NCBI GenBank assembly: GCA_013002025.1
Contig: JABDKW010000025.1
Coordinates: 62,001 to 126,000 of the forward strand
Source: Gammaproteobacteria bacterium
Lineage (GTDB): Bacteria > Pseudomonadota > Gammaproteobacteria > Arenicellales > Arenicellaceae
Length of the DNA stretch: 64,000 bases
Direction: 5' to 3'
The notes under the pieces were generated by a model that was not told the origin of the DNA, did no database searches, and saw nothing but the letters and a program-made list of their open reading frames with translations. The translations under genes and the position numbers were made by a program. Shown piece by piece: positions 62,976-64,000 of the stretch (position 1 is the stretch's first letter; each line of letters begins with the position of its first letter).

Positions 62976-64000
62976 CTAAGATATAGTGCACTCCCCTTGG
63001 CTGTCCCAGCCGCCCGGCAATGTACGAGAGTGACGCATATAGGCAAAAAATCTTTCAAAGTCATCATCGCACTCATGCAGTTTCGAGCGTAACTCAGGCA
63101 ACCGCTGTCGGTAGGCACCCACCGCTGCCAATCGCGCGTTATTCACCGGCTTCGCAAACCAGGCGTCGTAACGCGCATCACCTTGCCAATCGTCGCGCTT
63201 CATAACCTGATAGTCTGACTGAAGGCGCTCATAAATTTCCCGTTTGCGCTGGCTCATTTGCGAGGCGCCCATATCGGTTTCATACACTCCGTGCAAACGC
63301 GCTCGGGTTGCATTGAGCAGTGCATCGAACTGCTCGCGCATCTTCAATTCAGCTCGATAAACAGCTAACTGCTGTGGCGCCACTTGGCTGAGCCACCGTA
63401 AAACGCCCTGCTCGCCTACCAGAGTCGCGAAAGCCTCATTTAAGTCCGTGTCATTTTCAAAATAGAAAACCTGATGAGCCAGCTCGTGAAAAAGTAGCTC
63501 CGCAATATCCCGATTGCTGCCCCTAAGCATGGAAGATAGCAAAGGGTCATTGAACCAACCCAGAGTTGAATAGGCCACCACCCCACCTACCGTGGTATCC
63601 CAACCCCGCTCTGCTAAACCAGTTGCATAGGATTGTGCCGCTGCTTCGCTAAAGTAACCGCGATAACTGGCGCAGCCAATCAGTGGATAACACCAAAGCT
63701 TCGGCTGCAATGAAAATTCCGGAGCAGCAACAACATTCCAAACCACAAAATCGCGATTCAGTTCAACGTAATGCTGATAGTGTCGGTCAGCCGGCAAGTG
63801 CAGCTCCGCTGCCGCGAATTGCCGCAATGTCTCAATCAACTCAAGCTTTTCGCGCAAGGCCGATTCTGCGCGCTCGATAGCCTTATCAATAGGCTGGCGT
63901 TGCATCATCAGGCGTGAGTGACCGACTAGTCCCTGTCCGTAAAAGGCCAGTGAACCACACGCCGTCAGCATTAGACTGATCAAACAGACAACAAATGTTC
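62976..64000 (-). CDS. Putative lipoprotein aminopeptidase, 5' end beyond the window
   Basis: The frame is open to the right edge of the window. At the edge it reads TFVVCLISLMLTACGS, a lipoprotein signal with lipobox LTAC, so the true start lies beyond 64000. The zinc site is LLFHELAHQVFY near 63474-63491 with a downstream glutamate in NEAFATLV, typical of a putative aminopeptidase family (Pfam Aminopep). QRQPIDKAIERAE and GCASYRGYFSEAAAQSYA are conserved family segments. It probably trims peptides in the periplasm; no assay evidence is implied. Confidence 0.82.
   Translation of the reverse strand, partial: TFVVCLISLMLTACGSLAFYGQGLVGHSRLMMQRQPIDKAIERAESALREKLELIETLRQFAAAELHLPADRHYQHYVELNRDFVVWNVVAAPEFSLQPKLWCYPLIGCASYRGYFSEAAAQSYATGLAERGWDTTVGGVVAYSTLGWFNDPLLSSMLRGSNRDIAELLFHELAHQVFYFENDTDLNEAFATLVGEQGVLRWLSQVAPQQLAVYRAELKMREQFDALLNATRARLHGVYETDMGASQMSQRKREIYERLQSDYQVMKRDDWQGDARYDAWFAKPVNNARLAAVGAYRQRLPELRSKLHECDDDFERFFAYMRHSRTLPGGWDSQGECTIS

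Noticed and set aside
1-64000. CRISPR array, prophage or insertion sequence
   Set aside because: No regularly spaced repeats with unique spacers, no phage structural genes and no transposase genes were found.

Overview
The window looks like a chromosomal stretch of a free-living, probably aquatic gammaproteobacterium. The housekeeping gene orders fit this class: mfd near csiV, purM-purN-DUF3108, clpS-clpA beside a cold-shock gene and a monomeric isocitrate dehydrogenase, nudJ-mnmA, and hda next to a CDP-alcohol phosphatidyltransferase. A Pseudomonadales/Cellvibrionales-like lineage is my best guess; the genus cannot be named from sequence alone. I found no rRNA, tRNA, CRISPR array, phage or insertion sequence.

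Layout. Positions 1-6.5 kb are a mixed accessory stretch: the start of a nitronate monooxygenase gene, a decayed pseudogene, two tiny ORFs, a SuhB-like phosphatase with a small cation transporter, a TetR regulator, a lipoprotein plus outer-membrane barrel pair, and a class V aminotransferase. From 6.6 to 12.4 kb lie mfd, a SprT-like metallopeptidase, a YheT-family hydrolase and csiV. From 12.4 to 31.3 kb, all on the minus strand, is a surface polysaccharide (O-antigen type) locus. In transcription order it holds a MarR-type EPS regulator, rmlB, rmlA, ABC exporter (wzm, wzt), a chain-end methyltransferase candidate, four family 2 glycosyltransferases, a sugar-nucleotide reductase, a WbpL/WecA-like initiating transferase, a WbpM-like dehydratase, a second epimerase, a GlpD-like dehydrogenase and a family 4 glycosyltransferase. 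Together these suggest that an N-acetylated 6-deoxy sugar is made and loaded on undecaprenyl phosphate, the chain is extended, capped and exported by Wzm/Wzt.

From 31.3 to 45 kb are imuA-imuB (mutasome without an adjacent dnaE2), a 7TMR-DISM sensor, an enoyl-CoA hydratase, an encapsulated-ferritin homologue with no encapsulin gene beside it, an ABC-F ATPase, a DUF2520 protein, an acyl-CoA ligase, class I fumarase, proS and a lytic transglycosylase. From 45 to 58.2 kb are conserved housekeeping genes: yihY, arsC-like, wrbA, hda, a pgsA-like gene, purM, purN, clpA, clpS, csp, icd, nudJ and mnmA. The last 6 kb hold a DUF2726 zinc-finger membrane protein, a cfa-hydrolase-START lipid operon, a small hypothetical gene and a lipoprotein aminopeptidase cut by the window edge.

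The most unusual signals are: (1) the orphan encapsulated ferritin with a His-rich tail; (2) palindromes that overlap the start codons of the divergent EPS regulator and imuA; (3) short direct tandem repeats (13, 14, 24/15 and 21 bp units) at the 5' ends of four unrelated genes; (4) a pseudogene with three in-frame stops beside a 12-codon plus 23-codon small-ORF pair; (5) a wrbA start that is one base out of frame with the upstream ATG.
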